A stretch of DNA of 64,000 nt from Nemertoderma westbladi. Taxonomy: Eukaryota; Xenacoelomorpha; Nemertodermatida; Nemertodermatidae. How positions within the stretch are numbered: position 1 is the stretch's first letter; every line of letters starts with the position of its first letter. A program made the translations under genes and the position numbers. Of this stretch, positions 35,169 to 50,400 are shown piece by piece. The stretch is taken from contig JAUCBJ010000044.1 in NCBI GenBank assembly GCA_032718475.1, forward strand, positions 1-64,000, read 5' to 3'. The notes under the pieces were generated by a model. The model did no database searches and had not been told where the DNA came from. It saw nothing but the letters and a program-made list of their open reading frames with translations.

Positions 35169-38030
35169 TATTCATTATTCATTTATATTTATTTCTCCAA
35201 TCAAACAAATAAGAAATTGCAATACACTTTCATAATTAAATCAATAGTTATAAATGTTGACTGAAGCTGGCTGACTGCTAATAGCCTGGAGCTAGTGGAC
35301 GCAATCAGCCAGGTATTAAGCTAAGTATCAGACATGAAGTATTATTTTACTACCTTGGGTATTTATATTATGACACTTTTTTCATATCCTTAAATACTCT
35401 CCGGCCCAAAAAATGAAATATTTATAGAACCATTAACTAAATTTATTGTGATACTATTGACCGATACCTACTTGGTTGAGACTAAAATTTGAAATTGAAA
35501 GAGTGGATGATGGCGATTTTATTTAAATAGAAATGATGATTAATAATTAATTGACCAAAACAGAGTAGATTCAGAGAAAAGTTATTGATAATTTATTTTA
35601 TACAATTTGAAGTAAAAATAGTTAGGATGTTACGGGTGGCAATTTTTGTGAAGTCTTATATTATATTTGTCAGGAAGTTAAATTTTAAATTTTGCACCAG
35701 TATCCAGTATATAAAAAAAAATAAAAAAATAAAAAATAATAATAAATAAATAGGGAGAAGTGTCAAATTTGTAAATTTTATTTTCAATAAAAATATTTTA
35801 TAGGTGCTGTAGGAGGTGCTGTAGGAGGTGCTTTTTCAGGTTTTTTGAAAACATTGCTATTGTTTTTTTTTCCTAATCATCACCGGGATCTCGTTCCAAA
35901 TAGACGGACCAAGATAACTAAGAGAGCGTTGAGTTGAGCTGAGACGTACTAGTGGAAGTTGAATATTCCCTTGGGTGGCTGATCTTGTATTATAATTATG
36001 GCAGTCTTTAATTTTATTGAAAAATAGCTTTGAGATATTTGTAGGGGCTAAATTGTTGTTACATCTGTATACAAACCTACCTATTTCGTACTTATAAAGC
36101 AAATCTAAGGGAAGGATATTTAATGATTTGTAAATGGGATTTGCCGATGAACGATGGTGGCTGAAGGTAATACATCGTAATAATTTATTGATTTTTATTC
36201 TGAGTGATTTAATAATGCTTTCATAAGTTCCCCCCCAAAGTATGATTCCGTAAATTAAGTATGGGTGAATTAAAGAAAAATAAAGTAATCTTAAGATATT
36301 TAATGGGAATATGTGCCTCAGTTTGAAAAATATACCAGAAAATTTTGAAATTTTTTTAGTTATGTATTGAATGTGACTTCTCCAGTTTAATTTATTATCC
36401 ACCCATACCCCTAAAAATTTAGTTACATGTACTTGTTTTATTTTATTGGTGTTAATATGTACTATTGGCGTATTTGTAAAGTCTTTTAAAGTATATGAAA
36501 ACAATTCGTATTCAGTTTTTGATAGATTTAAAGATAATTTATTGTCAATTAACCAATTCGAAATTTTAGCTAGTTCACAGTTTGTGGCTTCAATTAAAAC
36601 ATTAATATTATTATTTGATGTATAAAGGGTAGTATCATCTGCAAAAAGGGTACAGTTAAGATTTGTTACATTGGGTAGATCGTTGATGTAAAGTAGGAAT
36701 AAGTTTGGTGACATTATACTACCCTGGGGAACCCCACAAGCCAGTGGTAAATTTATTGAATTGCAATCATCTATGGAAACGTATTGAAATCTGTTTGATA
36801 AAAAGTTTGAAATTAGGTCGTGAGGTTTTCCTCTTATGCCATAGTTAAGTCATTTATTTTTAAGAATTTTGTGATCTAAAGTATCATATGCTTTTTTTAA
36901 ATCAATAAAGATAGCACTGGTTGTGTGTTTGTGTTCTAGAACATTTTGAATATGATTTATTACTGAGAGTAGAGCATCGGAAGTTGTTGTCTTAGGTCGA
37001 AAACCGTATTGTGAACTAGTAAAAATTCCAAACTTTAACATAAAAGACTGAAGTTGGTTATTTATTATTATTTCAAATATTTTGCTAAGAACTGGTAAAA
37101 GTGAAATAGGACGGTAATTATTTGGGTCGGTGGGGTCCCCCCCTTTAAAAGATGGAATAATTTTAGCAATTTTTAGAGAGTCGGGGAAGAAACCTCGTTG
37201 AATTGATAGATTTATAAGAGGAGCTAGGAGAAATGACAGAGGTTTAGCAGCCAGTATAAGAAGTTTAGTTGGAAATGTGTCATTGGTTCCTGATTTTGGA
37301 TTTAAATGCAAGAGTTCATATTCAACTTCCACCAGCGATGTCTCAACTAATGAGAACGAACTGGAGCTATTAAACTTAATATTCCGTGTTGGAGAGCGGT
37401 TTGATGTGGGAATTGAGCTTGCCAACTCTGGACCAATATTAGCGAAATGGATGTTAGCAATTTTTAATTTATCTGTAAATGTTTCAATTTTATCCCCTTC
37501 TTTAACAGTAATATTTTTTGGAATGTTTAATTTTTTTTGTCTATTTAAAGCTGAGTTTATTATGAGCCAGGTTTTTCTAGTGTTGTTTGAATTTGATGTG
37601 AATTTGTTCGTATAATAATTTTTCTCTGCAATTTTCAGGCATGAAGTTAATTTATTACGATATGTTTTAAATTTATTTGAGTTTTCTGTTGTGGGATTTT
37701 TTAAATATTTTCGGAATAATGTATTCTTCTTGCGGGAGCATTTTATTAAAGAGGTGGTTATCCAGGGTTTTTTGGGGGAATTGTGTTGACTTATTTTTTT
37801 TTTGGTTACATGATTCGAACAAATGTTTTCTAGATTTTCATAAAATTTATTAAATTTTTCATTATCTGGTATTAAACTGGATTTGTAACACCAAGAGCTT
37901 TCCAGTTTAATATCTTTTATGAATTTATCGGCCTTAAAATTTGAGTAATCAAAAATGGTATTGTGTGTTGGGTCTGAAAAATGGCAAGAACAGTTTCTAA
38001 AAATTGAAAAGCAAGGTAAGTGGTCCGATG
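35169..38030 (-). mobile_element. 5'-truncated LINE, copy 1
   Basis: Minus-strand non-LTR element inserted in the 43-bp satellite. Its 5' end is cut in the endonuclease domain. Its 3' untranslated part (35169-35856) ends in a short ATGAATA-type tail, and it has A-rich runs and three GTGCTGTAGGAG units near 35800-35830. It is duplicated with its satellite flanks at 38549-41406. Confidence 0.9.
35857..38028 (-). pseudogene. LINE ORF2 remnant: endonuclease end, RT, C-terminus (copy 1)
   Basis: One continuous frame of 723 sense positions, interrupted by a single TGA at 36850-36852 (position ~393). It starts with SDHLPCFSIF, the terminal SDH motif of the AP-type endonuclease, then the linker (KPWITTSLIK ... 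TWLIINSALN) and the reverse transcriptase. The RT motifs are DPNNYRPISLLPVLSKIFE, QYGFRPKTTTSDAL, AIFIDLKKAYDTLDH, ACGVPQGSIMSPNLFLLYIN, the catalytic LFADDTTLY and KFLGVWVDNKLNWRSHI. A C-terminal region ends SYLGPSIWNEIPVMI. The style is Jockey/CR1 group. The nonsense codon lies between the 'DHKIL' and 'LNYGIRG' segments. Apart from this and the 5' truncation the frame is clean, so the insertion is not ancient. Confidence 0.92.
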
Positions 38031-38548
38031 TTTATAGTGATAGATACCAAAACTCCATCTAAAATAAAAATAGTTTATAGAGATAGATACCAAAACTTAA
38101 TCTAAATAAAAATAGTTTGCAATGCTAGATACCAAAACTCCATCTAAAATAAAAATAGTTTGTAGAGATAGATACCAAAACTCCATCTAAAATAAAAATA
38201 GTTTGTAGAGAAAGATACCAAAACTCCATCTAAAATATAAATAGTTTGTAGAGATAGATAACAAAACTCCATCTAAAATAAAAATAGTTTATAGAGATAG
38301 ATACCAAAACTCCATCTAAAATAAAAATAGTTAGTAGAGATAGATACCAAAACTCCATCTAAAATAAAAATAGTTTGTAGAGATAGATACCAAAACTCCA
38401 TCTAAAATAAAAATAGTTTGTAGAGATAGATACCAAAACTCCATCAAAATAAAAATAGTTTGTAGAGATAGATACCAAAACTCCATCTAAAATAAAAATA
38501 GTTTGTAGAGATAGATACCAAAACTCCATCTAAAATAAAAATAGTTTA
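38031..38548 (-). repeat. 43-bp satellite, segment 3 (between LINE copies)
   Basis: About 12 monomers. Its order of variants matches the monomers that follow LINE copy 2 and those that precede LINE copy 1, as expected if LINE plus flanking satellite were duplicated as a unit. Confidence 0.97.
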
Positions 38549-41406
38549 TTATTCATTATTCATTTATATTTATTTCTCCAATCAAACAAATAAGAAATTG
38601 CAATACACTTTCATAATTAAATCAATAGATATAAATGTTGACTGAAGCTGGCTGACTGCTAATAGCCTGGAGCTAGTGGACGCAATCAGCCAGGTATTAA
38701 GCTAAGTATCAGACATGAAGTATTATTTTACTACCTTGGGTATTTATATTATGACACATTTTTCATATCCTTAAATACTCTCCGGCCCAAAAAATGAAAT
38801 ATTTATAGAACCATTAACTAAATTTATTGTGATACTATTGACCGATACCTACTTGGTTGAGACTAAAATTTGAAATTGAAAGAGTGGATGATGGCGATTT
38901 TATTTAAATAGAAATGATGATTAATAATTAATTGACCAAAACAGAGTAGATTCAGAGAAAAGTTATTGATAATTTATTTTATACAATTTGAAGTAAAAAT
39001 AGTTAGGATGTTACGGGTGGCAATTTTTGTGAAGTCTTATATAGGTCAGGAAGTTAAATTTTAAATTTTGCACCAGTATCCAGTATATAAAAAAAAATAA
39101 AAAAATAAAAAATAATAATAAATAAATAGGGAGAAGTGTCAAATTTGTAAATTTTATTTTCAATAAAAATATTTTATAGGTGCTGTAGGAGGTGCTGTAG
39201 GAGGTGCTTTTTCAGGTTTTTTGAAAACATTGCTATTGTTTTTTTTTCCTAATCATCACCGGGATCTCGTTCCAAATAGACGGACCAAGATAACTAAGAG
39301 AGCGTTGAGTTGAGCTGAGACGTACTAGTGGAAGTTGAATATTCCCTTGGGTGGCTGATCTTGTATTATAATTATGGCAGTCTTTAATTTTATTGAAAAA
39401 TAGCTTTGAGATATTTGTAGGGGCTAAATTGTTGTTACATCTGTATACAAACCTACCTATTTCGTACTTATAAAGCAAATCTAAGGGAAGGATATTTAAT
39501 GATTTGTAAATGGGATTTGCCGATGAACGATGGTGGCTGAAGGTAATACATCGTAATAATTTATTGATTTTTATTCTGAGTGATTTAATAATGCTTTCAT
39601 AAGTTCCCCCCCAAAGTATGATTCCGTAAATTAAGTATGGGTGAATTAAAGAAAAATAAAGTAATCTTAAGATATTTAATGGGAATATATGCCTCAGTTT
39701 GAAAAATATACCAGAAAATTTTGAAATTTTTTTAGTTATGTATTGAATGTGACTTCTCCAGTTTAATTTATTATCCACCCATACCCCTAAAAATTTAGTT
39801 ACATGTACTTGTTTTATTTTATTGGTGTTAATATGTACTATTGGCGTATTTGTAAAGTCTTTTAAAGTATATGAAAACAATTCGTATTCAGTTTTTGATA
39901 GATTTAAAGATAATTTATTGTCAATTAACCAATTCGAAATTTTAGCTAGTTCACAGTTTGTGGCTTCAATTAAAACATTAATATTATTATTTGATGTATA
40001 AAGGGTAGTATCATCTGCAAAAAGGGTACAGTTAAGATTTGTTGCATTGGGTAGATCGTTGATGTAAAGTAGGAATAAGTTTGGTGACATTATACTACCC
40101 TGGGGAACCCCACAAGCCAGTGGTAAATTTATTGAATTGCAATCATCTATGGAAACGTATTGAAATCTGTTTGATAAAAAGTTTGAAATTAGGTCGTGAG
40201 GTTTTCCTCTTATGCCATAGTTAAGTCATTTATTTTTAAGAATTTTGTGATCTAAAGTATCATATGCTTTTTTTAAATCAATAAAGATAGCACTGGTTGT
40301 GTGTTTGTGTTCTAGAACATTTTGAATATGATTTATTACTGAGAGTAGAGCATCGGAAGTTGTTGTCTTAGGTCGAAAACCGTATTGTGAACTAGTAAAA
40401 ATTCCAAACTTTAACATAAAAGACTGAAGTTGGTTATTTATTATTATTTCAAATATTTTGCTAAGAACTGGTAAAAGTGAAATAGGACGGTAATTATTTG
40501 GGTCGGTGGGGTCCCCCCCTTTAAAAGATGGAATAATTTTAGCAATTTTTAGAGAGTCGGGGAAGAAACCTCGTTGAATTGATAGATTTATAAGAGGAGC
40601 TAGGAGAAATGACAGAGGTTTAGCAGCCAGTATAAGAAGTTTAGTTGGAAATGTGTCATTGGTTCCTGATTTTGGATTTAAATGCAAGAGTTCATATTCA
40701 ACTTCCACCAGCGATGTCTCAACTAATGAGAACGAACTGGAGCTATTAAACTTAATATTCCGTGTTGGAGAGCGGTTTGATGTGGGAATTGAGCTTGCCA
40801 ACTCTGGACCAATATTAGCGAAATGGATGTTAGCAATTTTTAATTTATCTGTAAATGTTTCAATTTTATCCCCTTCTTTAACAGTAATATTTTTTGGAAT
40901 GTTTAATTTTTTTTGTCTATTTAAAGCTGAGTTTATTATGAGCCAGGTTTTTCTAGTGTTGTTTGAATTTGATGTGAATTTGTTCGTATAATAATTTTTC
41001 TCTGCAATTTTCAGGCATGAAGTTAATTTATTACGATATGTTTTAAATTTATTTGAGTTTTCTGTTGTGGGATTTTTTAAATATTTTCGGAATAATGTAT
41101 TCTTCTTGCGGGAGCATTTTATTAAAGAGGTGGTTATCCAGGGTTTTTTGGGGGAATTGTGTTGACTTATTTTTTTTTTGGTTACATGATTCGAACAAAT
41201 GTTTTCTAGATTTTCATAAAATTTATTAAATTTTTCATTATCTGGTATTAAACTGGATTTGTAACACCAAGAGCTTTCCAGTTTAATATCTTTTATGAAT
41301 TTATCGGCCTTAAAATTTGAGTAATCAAAAATGGTATTGTGTGTTGGGTCTGAAAAATGGCAAGAACAGTTTCTAAAAATTGAAAAGCAAGGTAAGTGGT
41401 CCGATG
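38549..41406 (-). mobile_element. 5'-truncated LINE, copy 2 (segmental duplicate)
   Basis: Near-identical to 35169-38030, with the same truncation point, same 3' tail and same satellite junctions. A small deletion near 39043 (relative to the TATATTATATTTGTC of copy 1) and a few substitutions separate them. The ORF offset is 3376 bp. Confidence 0.93.
39233..41404 (-). pseudogene. LINE ORF2 remnant (copy 2)
   Basis: Same frame and domains as copy 1: endonuclease end with SDH, linker, RT with LFADDTTLY, C-terminus. It has the same TGA at the homologous place (40226-40228), so the nonsense mutation predates the duplication. One visible amino-acid difference is LPNATNL here against LPNVTNL in copy 1. 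It is not functional by itself. Confidence 0.92.
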
Positions 41407-44400
41407 TTTATAGTGATAGATACCAAAACTCCATCTAAAATAAAAATAGTTTATAGAGATAGATACCAAAACTTAATCTAAATAAAAATAGTTTGCAATG
41501 CTAGATACCAAAACTCCATCTAAAATAAAAATAGTTTGTAGAGATAGATACCAAAACTCCATCTAAAATAAAAATAGTTTGTAGAGATAGATACCAAAAC
41601 TCCATCTAAAATATAAATAGTTTGTAGAGATAGATAACAAAACTCCATCTAAAATAAAAATAGTTTATAGAGATAGATACCAAAACTCCATCTAAAATAA
41701 AAATAGTTTGTAGAGATAGATACCAAAACTCCATCTAAAATAAAAATAGTTTGTAGAGATAGATACCAAAACTACATCTAAAATAAAAATAGTTTGTAGA
41801 GATAGATACCAAAACTCCATCTAAAATAAAAATAGTTTGGTTTGTAGAAATAGATACCAAAACTCCATCTAAAATAAAAATAGTTTATAGAGATAGATAC
41901 CAAAACTCCATCTAAAATAAAAATAGTTTATAGAGATAGATACCAAAACTCAATCTAAAATAAAAATAGTTTGCAATGCTAGATACCAAAACTCCATCTA
42001 AAATAAAAATAGTTTGTAGAGATAGATACCAAAACTCCATCTAAAATAAAAATAGTTTGTAGAGATAGATACCAAAACTCCATCTAAAATAAAAATAGTT
42101 TGTAGAGATAGATACCAAAACTCCATCTAAAATAAAAATAGTTTGTAGAGATAGATACCAAAATTCCATCTAAAATAAAAATAGTTTGTAGAGATAGATA
42201 CCAAAACTCCATCTAAAATAAAAATAGTTTGTAGAGATAGATACCAAAACTCCATCTAAAATATAAATAGTTTGTAGAGATAGATACCAAAACTCCATCT
42301 AAAATATAAATAGTTTGTAGAGATAGATACCAAAACTCCATCTAAAATAAAAATAGTTAGTAGAGATAGATACCAAAACTCCATCTAAAATAAAAATAGT
42401 TTATAGAGATAGATACCAAAACTCCATCTAAAATAAAAATAGTTTGTAGAGATAGATACCAAAACTCCATCTAAAATAAAAATAGTTTATAGAGATAGAT
42501 ACCAAAACTCAATCTAAAATAAAAATAGTTTGCAATGCTAGATACCAAAACTCCATCTAAAATAAAAATAGTTAGTAGAGATAGATACCAAAACTCCATC
42601 TAAAATAAAAATAGTTTGTAGAGATAGATACCAAAACTCCATCTAAAATAAAAATAGTTTGTAGAGATAGATACCAAAACTCCATCTAAAATAAAAATAG
42701 TTAGTAGAGATAGATACCAAAACTCCATCTAAAATAAAAATAGTTTATAGAGATAGATACCAAAACTCCATCTAAAATAAAAATAGTTTATAGAGATAGA
42801 TACCAAAACTCAATCTAAAATAAAAATAGTTTGCAATGCCATCTAAAATAAAAATAGTTTGTTGAGATAGATACCAAAACTCCATCTAAAATAAATATAG
42901 TTTGTAGAGATAGATACCAAAACTCCATCTAAAATAAAAATAGTTTGTAGAGATAGATACCAAAACTACATCTAAAATAAAAATAGTTTGTAGAGATAGA
43001 TACCAAAACTCCATCTAAAATAAAAATAGTTTGTAGAGATAGATACCAAAACTCCATCTAAAATAAAAATAGTTAGTAGAGATAGATACCAAAACTCCAT
43101 CTAAAATAAAAATAGTTTGTAGAGATAGATACCAAAACTCCATCTAAAATAAAAATAGTTAGTAGAGATAGATACCAAAACTCCATCTAAAATAAAAATA
43201 GTTTGTAGAGATAGATACCAAAACTCCATCTAAAATAAAAATAGTTTGTAGAGATAGATACCAAAACTCCATCTAAAATAAAAATAGTTAGTAGAGATAG
43301 ATACCAAAACTCCATCTAAAATAAAAATAGTTTATAGAGATAGATACCAAAACTCCATCTAAAATAAAAATAGTTTGCAATGCTAGATACCAAAACTCCA
43401 TCTAAAATAAAAATAGTTAGTAGAGATAGATACCAAAACTCCATCTAAAATAAAAATAGTTTGTAGAGATAGATACCAAAACTCCATCTAAAATAAAAAT
43501 AGTTTGTAGAGATAGATACCAAAACTCCATCTAAAATAAAAATAGTTAGTAGAGATAGATACCAAAACTCCATCTAAAATAAAAATAGTTTATAGAGATA
43601 GATACCAAAACTCCATCTAAAATAAAAATAGTTTATAGAGATAGATACCAAAACTCAATCTAAAATAAAAATAGTTTGCAATGCCATCTAAAATAAAAAT
43701 AGTTTGTTGAGATAGATACCAAAACTCCATCTAAAATAAAAATAGTTTGTAGAGATAGATACCAAAACTCCATCTAAAATAAAAATAGTTTGTAGAGATA
43801 GATACCAAAACTACATCTAAAATAAAAATAGTTTGTAGAGATAGATACCAAAACTCCATCTAAAATAAAAATAGTTTAGAGTGATAGATACCAAAACTCA
43901 ATCTAAAATAAAAATAGTTTGCAATGCCATCTAAAATAAAAATAGTTTGTTGAGATAGATACCAAAACTCCATCTAAAATAAAAATAGTTTGTAGAGATA
44001 GATACCAAAACTCAATCTAAAATAAAAATAGTTTGCAATGCCATCTAAAATAAAAATAGTTTGTTGAGATAGATACCAAAACTCCATCTAAAATAAAAAT
44101 AGTTTGTAGAGATAGATACCAAAACTCCATCTAAAATAAAAATAGTTTGTAGAGATAGATACCAAAACTCCATCTAAAATAAAAATAGTTTGTAGAGATA
44201 GATACCAAAACTCCATCTAAAATAAAAATAGTTAGTAGAGATAGATACCAAAACTCCATCTAAAATAAAAATAGTTTGTAGAGATAGATACCAAAACTCC
44301 ATCTAAAATAAAAATAGTTTGTAGAGATAGATAACAAAACTCCATCTAAAATAAAAATAGTTTGTAGAGATAGATACCAAAACTCCATCTAAAATAAAAA

Positions 44401-47400
44401 TAGTTTGTAGAGATAGATACCAAAACTCCATCTAAAATAAAAATAGTTTGTAGAGATAGATACCAAAACTCCATCTAAAATAAAAATAGTTTATAGTGAT
44501 AGATACCAAAACTCCATCTAAAATAAAAATAGTTTATAGAGATAGATACCAAAACTTAATCTAAAATAAAAATAGTTTGCAATGCTAGATACCAAAACTC
44601 CATCTAAAATAAAAATAGTTTGTAGAGATAGATACCAAAACTCCATCTAAAATAAAAATAGTTTATAGAGATAGATACCAAAACTCAATCTAAAATAAAA
44701 ATAGTTTGCAATGCCATCTAAAATAAAAATAGTTTGTTGAGATAGATACCAAAACTCCATCTAAAATAAAAATAGTTTGTAGAGATAGATACCAAAACTC
44801 CATCTAAAATAAAAATAGTTTGTAGAGATAGATACCAAAACTCCATCTAAAATAAAAATAGTTTGTAGAGATAGATACCAAAACTCCATCTAAAATAAAA
44901 ATAGTTAGTAGAGATAGATACCAAAACTCCATCTAAAATAAAAATAGTTTGTAGAGATAGATACCAAAACTCCATCTAAAATAAAAATAGTTTGCAATGC
45001 TAGATACCAAAACTCCATCTAAAATAAAAATAGTTAGTAGAGATAGATACCAAAACTCCATCTAAAATAAAAATAGTTTGTAGAGATAGATACCAAAACT
45101 CCATCTAAAATAAAAATAGTTTGTAGAGATAGATACCAAAACTCCATCTAAAATAAAAATAGTTAGTAGAGATAGATACCAAAACTCCATCTAAAATAAA
45201 AATAGTTTATAGAGATAGATACCAAAACTCCATCTAAAATAAAAATAGTTTATAGAGATAGATACCAAAACTCAATCTAAAATAAAAATAGTTTGCAATG
45301 CCATCTAAAATAAAAATAGTTTGTTGAGATAGATACCAAAACTCCATCTAAAATAAAAATAGTTTGTAGAGATAGATACCAAAACTCCATCTAAAATAAA
45401 AATAGTTTGTAGAGATAGATACCAAAACTACATCTAAAATAAAAATAGTTTGTAGAGATAGATACCAAAACTCCATCTAAAATAAAAATAGTTTAGAGTG
45501 ATAGATACCAAAACTCAATCTAAAATAAAAATAGTTTGCAATGCCATCTAAAATAAAAATAGTTTGTTGAGATAGATACCAAAACTCCATCTAAAATAAA
45601 AATAGTTTGTAGAGATAGATACCAAAACTCAATCTAAAATAAAAATAGTTTGCAATGCCATCTAAAATAAAAATAGTTTGTTGAGATAGATACCAAAACT
45701 CCATCTAAAATAAAAATAGTTTGTAGAGATAGATACCAAAACTCCATCTAAAATAAAAATAGTTTGTAGAGATAGATACCAAAACTCCATCTAAAATAAA
45801 AATAGTTTGTAGAGATAGATACCAAAACTCCATCTAAAATAAAAATAGTTAGTAGAGATAGATACCAAAACTCCATCTAAAATAAAAATAGTTTGTAGAG
45901 ATAGATACCAAAACTCCATCTAAAATAAAAATAGTTTGTAGAGATAGATAACAAAACTCCATCTAAAATAAAAATAGTTTGTAGAGATAGATACCAAAAC
46001 TCCATCTAAAATAAAAATAGTTTGTAGAGATAGATACCAAAACTCCATCTAAAATAAAAATAGTTTGTAGAGATAGATACCAAAACTCCATCTAAAATAA
46101 AAATAGTTTATAGTGATAGATACCAAAACTCCATCTAAAATAAAAATAGTTTATAGAGATAGATACCAAAACTTAATCTAAAATAAAAATAGTTTGCAAT
46201 GCTAGATACCAAAACTCCATCTAAAATAAAAATAGTTTGTAGAGATAGATACCAAAACTCCATCTAAAATAAAAATAGTTTATAGAGATAGATACCAAAA
46301 CTCAATCTAAAATAAAAATAGTTTGCAATGCCATCTAAAATAAAAATAGTTTGTTGAGATAGATACCAAAACTCCATCTAAAATAAAAATAGTTTGTAGA
46401 GATAGATACCAAAACTCCATCTAAAATAAAAATAGTTTGTAGAGATAGATACCAAAACTCCATCTAAAATAAAAATAGTTTGTAGAGATAGATACCAAAA
46501 CTCCATCTAAAATAAAAATAGTTAGTAGAGATAGATACCAAAACTCCATCTAAAATAAAAATAGTTTGTAGAGATAGATACCAAAACTCCATCTAAAATA
46601 AAAATAGTTTATAGAGATAGATACCAAAACTCAATCTAAAATAAAAATAGTTTGCAATGCCATCTAAAATAAAAATAGTTTGTTGAGATAGATACCAAAA
46701 CTCCATCTAAAATAAAAATAGTTTGTAGAGATAGATACCAAAACTCCATCTAAAATAAAAATAGTTTGTAGAGATAGATACCAAAACTACATCTAAAATA
46801 AAAATAGTTTGTAGAGATAGATACCAAAACTCCATCTAAAATAAAAATAGTTTAGAGTGATAGATACCAAAACTCAATCTAAAATAAAAATAGTTTGCAA
46901 TGCCATCTAAAATAAAAATAGTTTGTTGAGATTGATACCAAAACTCCATCTAAAATAAAAATAGTTTGTAGAGATAGATACCAAAACTCAATCTAAAATA
47001 AAAATAGTTTGCAATGCCATCTAAAATAAAAATAGTTTGTTGAGATAGATACCAAAACTCCATCTAAAATAAAAATAGTTTGTAGAGATAGATACCAAAA
47101 CTCCATCTAAAATAAAAATAGTTTGTAGAGATAGATACCAAAACTCCATCTAAAATAAAAATAGTTTGTAGAGATAGATACCAAAACTCCATCTAAAATA
47201 AAAATAGTTAGTAGAGATAGATACCAAAACTCCATCTAAAATAAAAATAGTTTGTAGAGATAGATACCAAAACTCCATCTAAAATAAAAATAGTTTGTAG
47301 AGATAGATAACAAAACTCCATCTAAAATAAAAATAGTTTGTAGAGATAGATACCAAAACTCCATCTAAAATAAAAATAGTTTGTAGAGATAGATACCAAA

Positions 47401-50400
47401 ACTCCATCTAAAATAAAAATAGTTTGTAGAGATAGATACCAAAACTCCATCTAAAATAAAAATAGTTTATAGTGATAGATACCAAAACTCCATCTAAAAT
47501 AAAAATAGTTTATAGAGATAGATACCAAAACTTAATCTAAAATAAAAATAGTTTGCAATGCTAGATACCAAAACTCCATCTAAAATAAAAATAGTTTGTA
47601 GAGATAGATACCAAAACTCCATCTAAAATAAAAATAGTTTATAGAGATAGATACCAAAACTCAATCTAAAATAAAAATAGTTTGCAATGCCATCTAAAAT
47701 AAAAATAGTTTGTTGAGATAGATACCAAAACTCCATCTAAAATAAAAATAGTTTGTAGAGATAGATACCAAAACTCCATCTAAAATAAAAATAGTTTGTA
47801 GAGATAGATACCAAAACTCCATCTAAAATAAAAATAGTTTGTAGAGATAGATACCAAAACTCCATCTAAAATAAAAATAGTTAGTAGAGATAGATACCAA
47901 AACTCCATCTAAAATAAAAATAGTTTGTAGAGATAGATACCAAAACTCCATCTAAAATAAAAATAGTTTGTAGAGATAGATAACAAAACTCCATCTAAAA
48001 TAAAAATAGTTTGTAGAGATAGATACCAAAACTCCATCTAAAATAAAAATAGTTTGTAGAGATAGATACCAAAACTCCATCTAAAATAAAAATAGTTTGT
48101 AGAGATAGATACCAAAACTCCATCTAAAATAAAAATAGTTTATAGTGATAGATACCAAAACTCCATCTAAAATAAAAATAGTTTATAGAGATAGATACCA
48201 AAACTTAATCTAAAATAAAAATAGTTTGCAATGCTAGATACCAAAACTCCATCTAAAATAAAAATAGTTTGTAGAGATAGATACCAAAACTCCATCTAAA
48301 ATAAAAATAGTTTATAGAGATAGATACCAAAACTCAATCTAAAATAAAAATAGTTTGCAATGCTAGATACCAAAACTCCATCTAAAATAAAAATAGTTTG
48401 TAGAGATAGATACCAAAACTCCATCTAAAATAAAAATAGTTTGTAGAGATAGATACCAAAACTCCATCTAAAATAAAAATAGTTTGTAGAGATAGATACC
48501 AAAACTCCATCTAAAATAAAAATAGTTTGTAGAGATAGATACCAAAATTCCATCTAAAATAAAAATAGTTTGTAGAGATAGATACCAAAACTCCATCTAA
48601 AATAAAAATAGTTTGTAGAGATAGATACCAAAACTCCATCTAAAATATAAATAGTTTGTAGAGATAGATACCAAAACTCCATCTAAAATATAAATAGTTT
48701 GTAGAGATAGATACCAAAACTCCATCTAAAATAAAAATAGTTAGTAGAGATAGATACCAAAACTCCATCTAAAATAAAAATAGTTTATAGAGATAGATAC
48801 CAAAACTCCATCTAAAATAAAAATAGTTTGTAGAGATAGATACCAAAACTCCATCTAAAATAAAAATAGTTTATAGAGATAGATACCAAAACTCAATCTA
48901 AAATAAAAATAGTTTGCAATGCTAGATACCAAAACTCCATCTAAAATAAAAATAGTTAGTAGAGATAGATACCAAAACTCCATCTAAAATAAAAATAGTT
49001 TGTAGAGATAGATACCAAAACTCCATCTAAAATAAAAATAGTTTGTAGAGATAGATACCAAAACTCCATCTAAAATAAAAATAGTTAGTAGAGATAGATA
49101 CCAAAACTCCATCTAAAATAAAAATAGTTTATAGAGATAGATACCAAAACTCCATCTAAAATAAAAATAGTTTATAGAGATAGATACCAAAACTCAATCT
49201 AAAATAAAAATAGTTTGCAATGCCATCTAAAATAAAAATAGTTTGTTGAGATAGATACCAAAACTCCATCTAAAATAAAAATAGTTAGTAGAGATAGATA
49301 CCAAAACTCTATCTAAAATAAAAATAGTTAGTAGAGATAGATACCAAAACTCCATCTAAAATAAAAATAGTTTATAGAGATAGATACCAAAACTCCATCT
49401 AAAATAAAAATAGTTTATAGAGATAGATACCAAAACTCCATCTAAAATAAAAATAGTTTGTAGAGATAGATACCAAAACTCCATCTAAAATAAAAATAGT
49501 TTATAGAGATAGATACCAAAACTCAATCTAAAATAAAAATAGTTTGCAATGCTAGATACCAAAACTCCATCTAAAATAAAAATAGTTAGTAGAGATAGAT
49601 ACCAAAACTCCATCTAAAATAAAAATAGTTTGTAGAGATAGATACCAAAACTCCATCTAAAATAAAAATAGTTTATAGAGATAGATACCAAAACTCAATC
49701 TAAAATAAAAATAGTTTGCAATGCTAGATACCAAAACTCCATCTAAAATAAAAATAGTTAGTAGAGATAGATACCAAAACTCCATCTAAAATAAAAATAG
49801 TTTGTAGAGATAGATACCAAAACTCCATCTAAAATAAAAATAGTTTGTAGAGATAGATACCAAAACTCCATCAAAATAAAAATAGTTAGTAGAGATAGAT
49901 ACCAAAACTCCATCTAAAATAAAAATAGTTAGTAGAGATAGATACCAAAACTCCATCTAAAATAAAAATAGTTTATAGAGATAGATACCAAAACTCCATC
50001 TAAAATAAAAATAGTTTATAGAGATAGATACTAAAACTCAATCTAAAATAAAAATAGTTTGCAATGCCATCTAAAATAAAAATAGTTTGTTGAGATAGAT
50101 ACCAAAACTCCATCTAAAATAAAAATAGTTAGTAGAGATAGATACCAAAACTCCATCTAAAATAAAAATAGTTAGTAGAGATAGATACCAAAACTCCATC
50201 TAAAATAAAAATAGTTTGTAGAGATAGATACCAAAACTCCATCTAAAATAAAAATAGTTTGTAGAGATAGATACCAAAACTACATCTAAAATAAAAATAG
50301 TTTGTAGAGATAGATACCAAAACTCCATCTAAAATAAAAATAGTTTGTAGAGATAGATACCAAAACTCCATCTAAAATAAAAATAGTTAGTAGAGATAGA

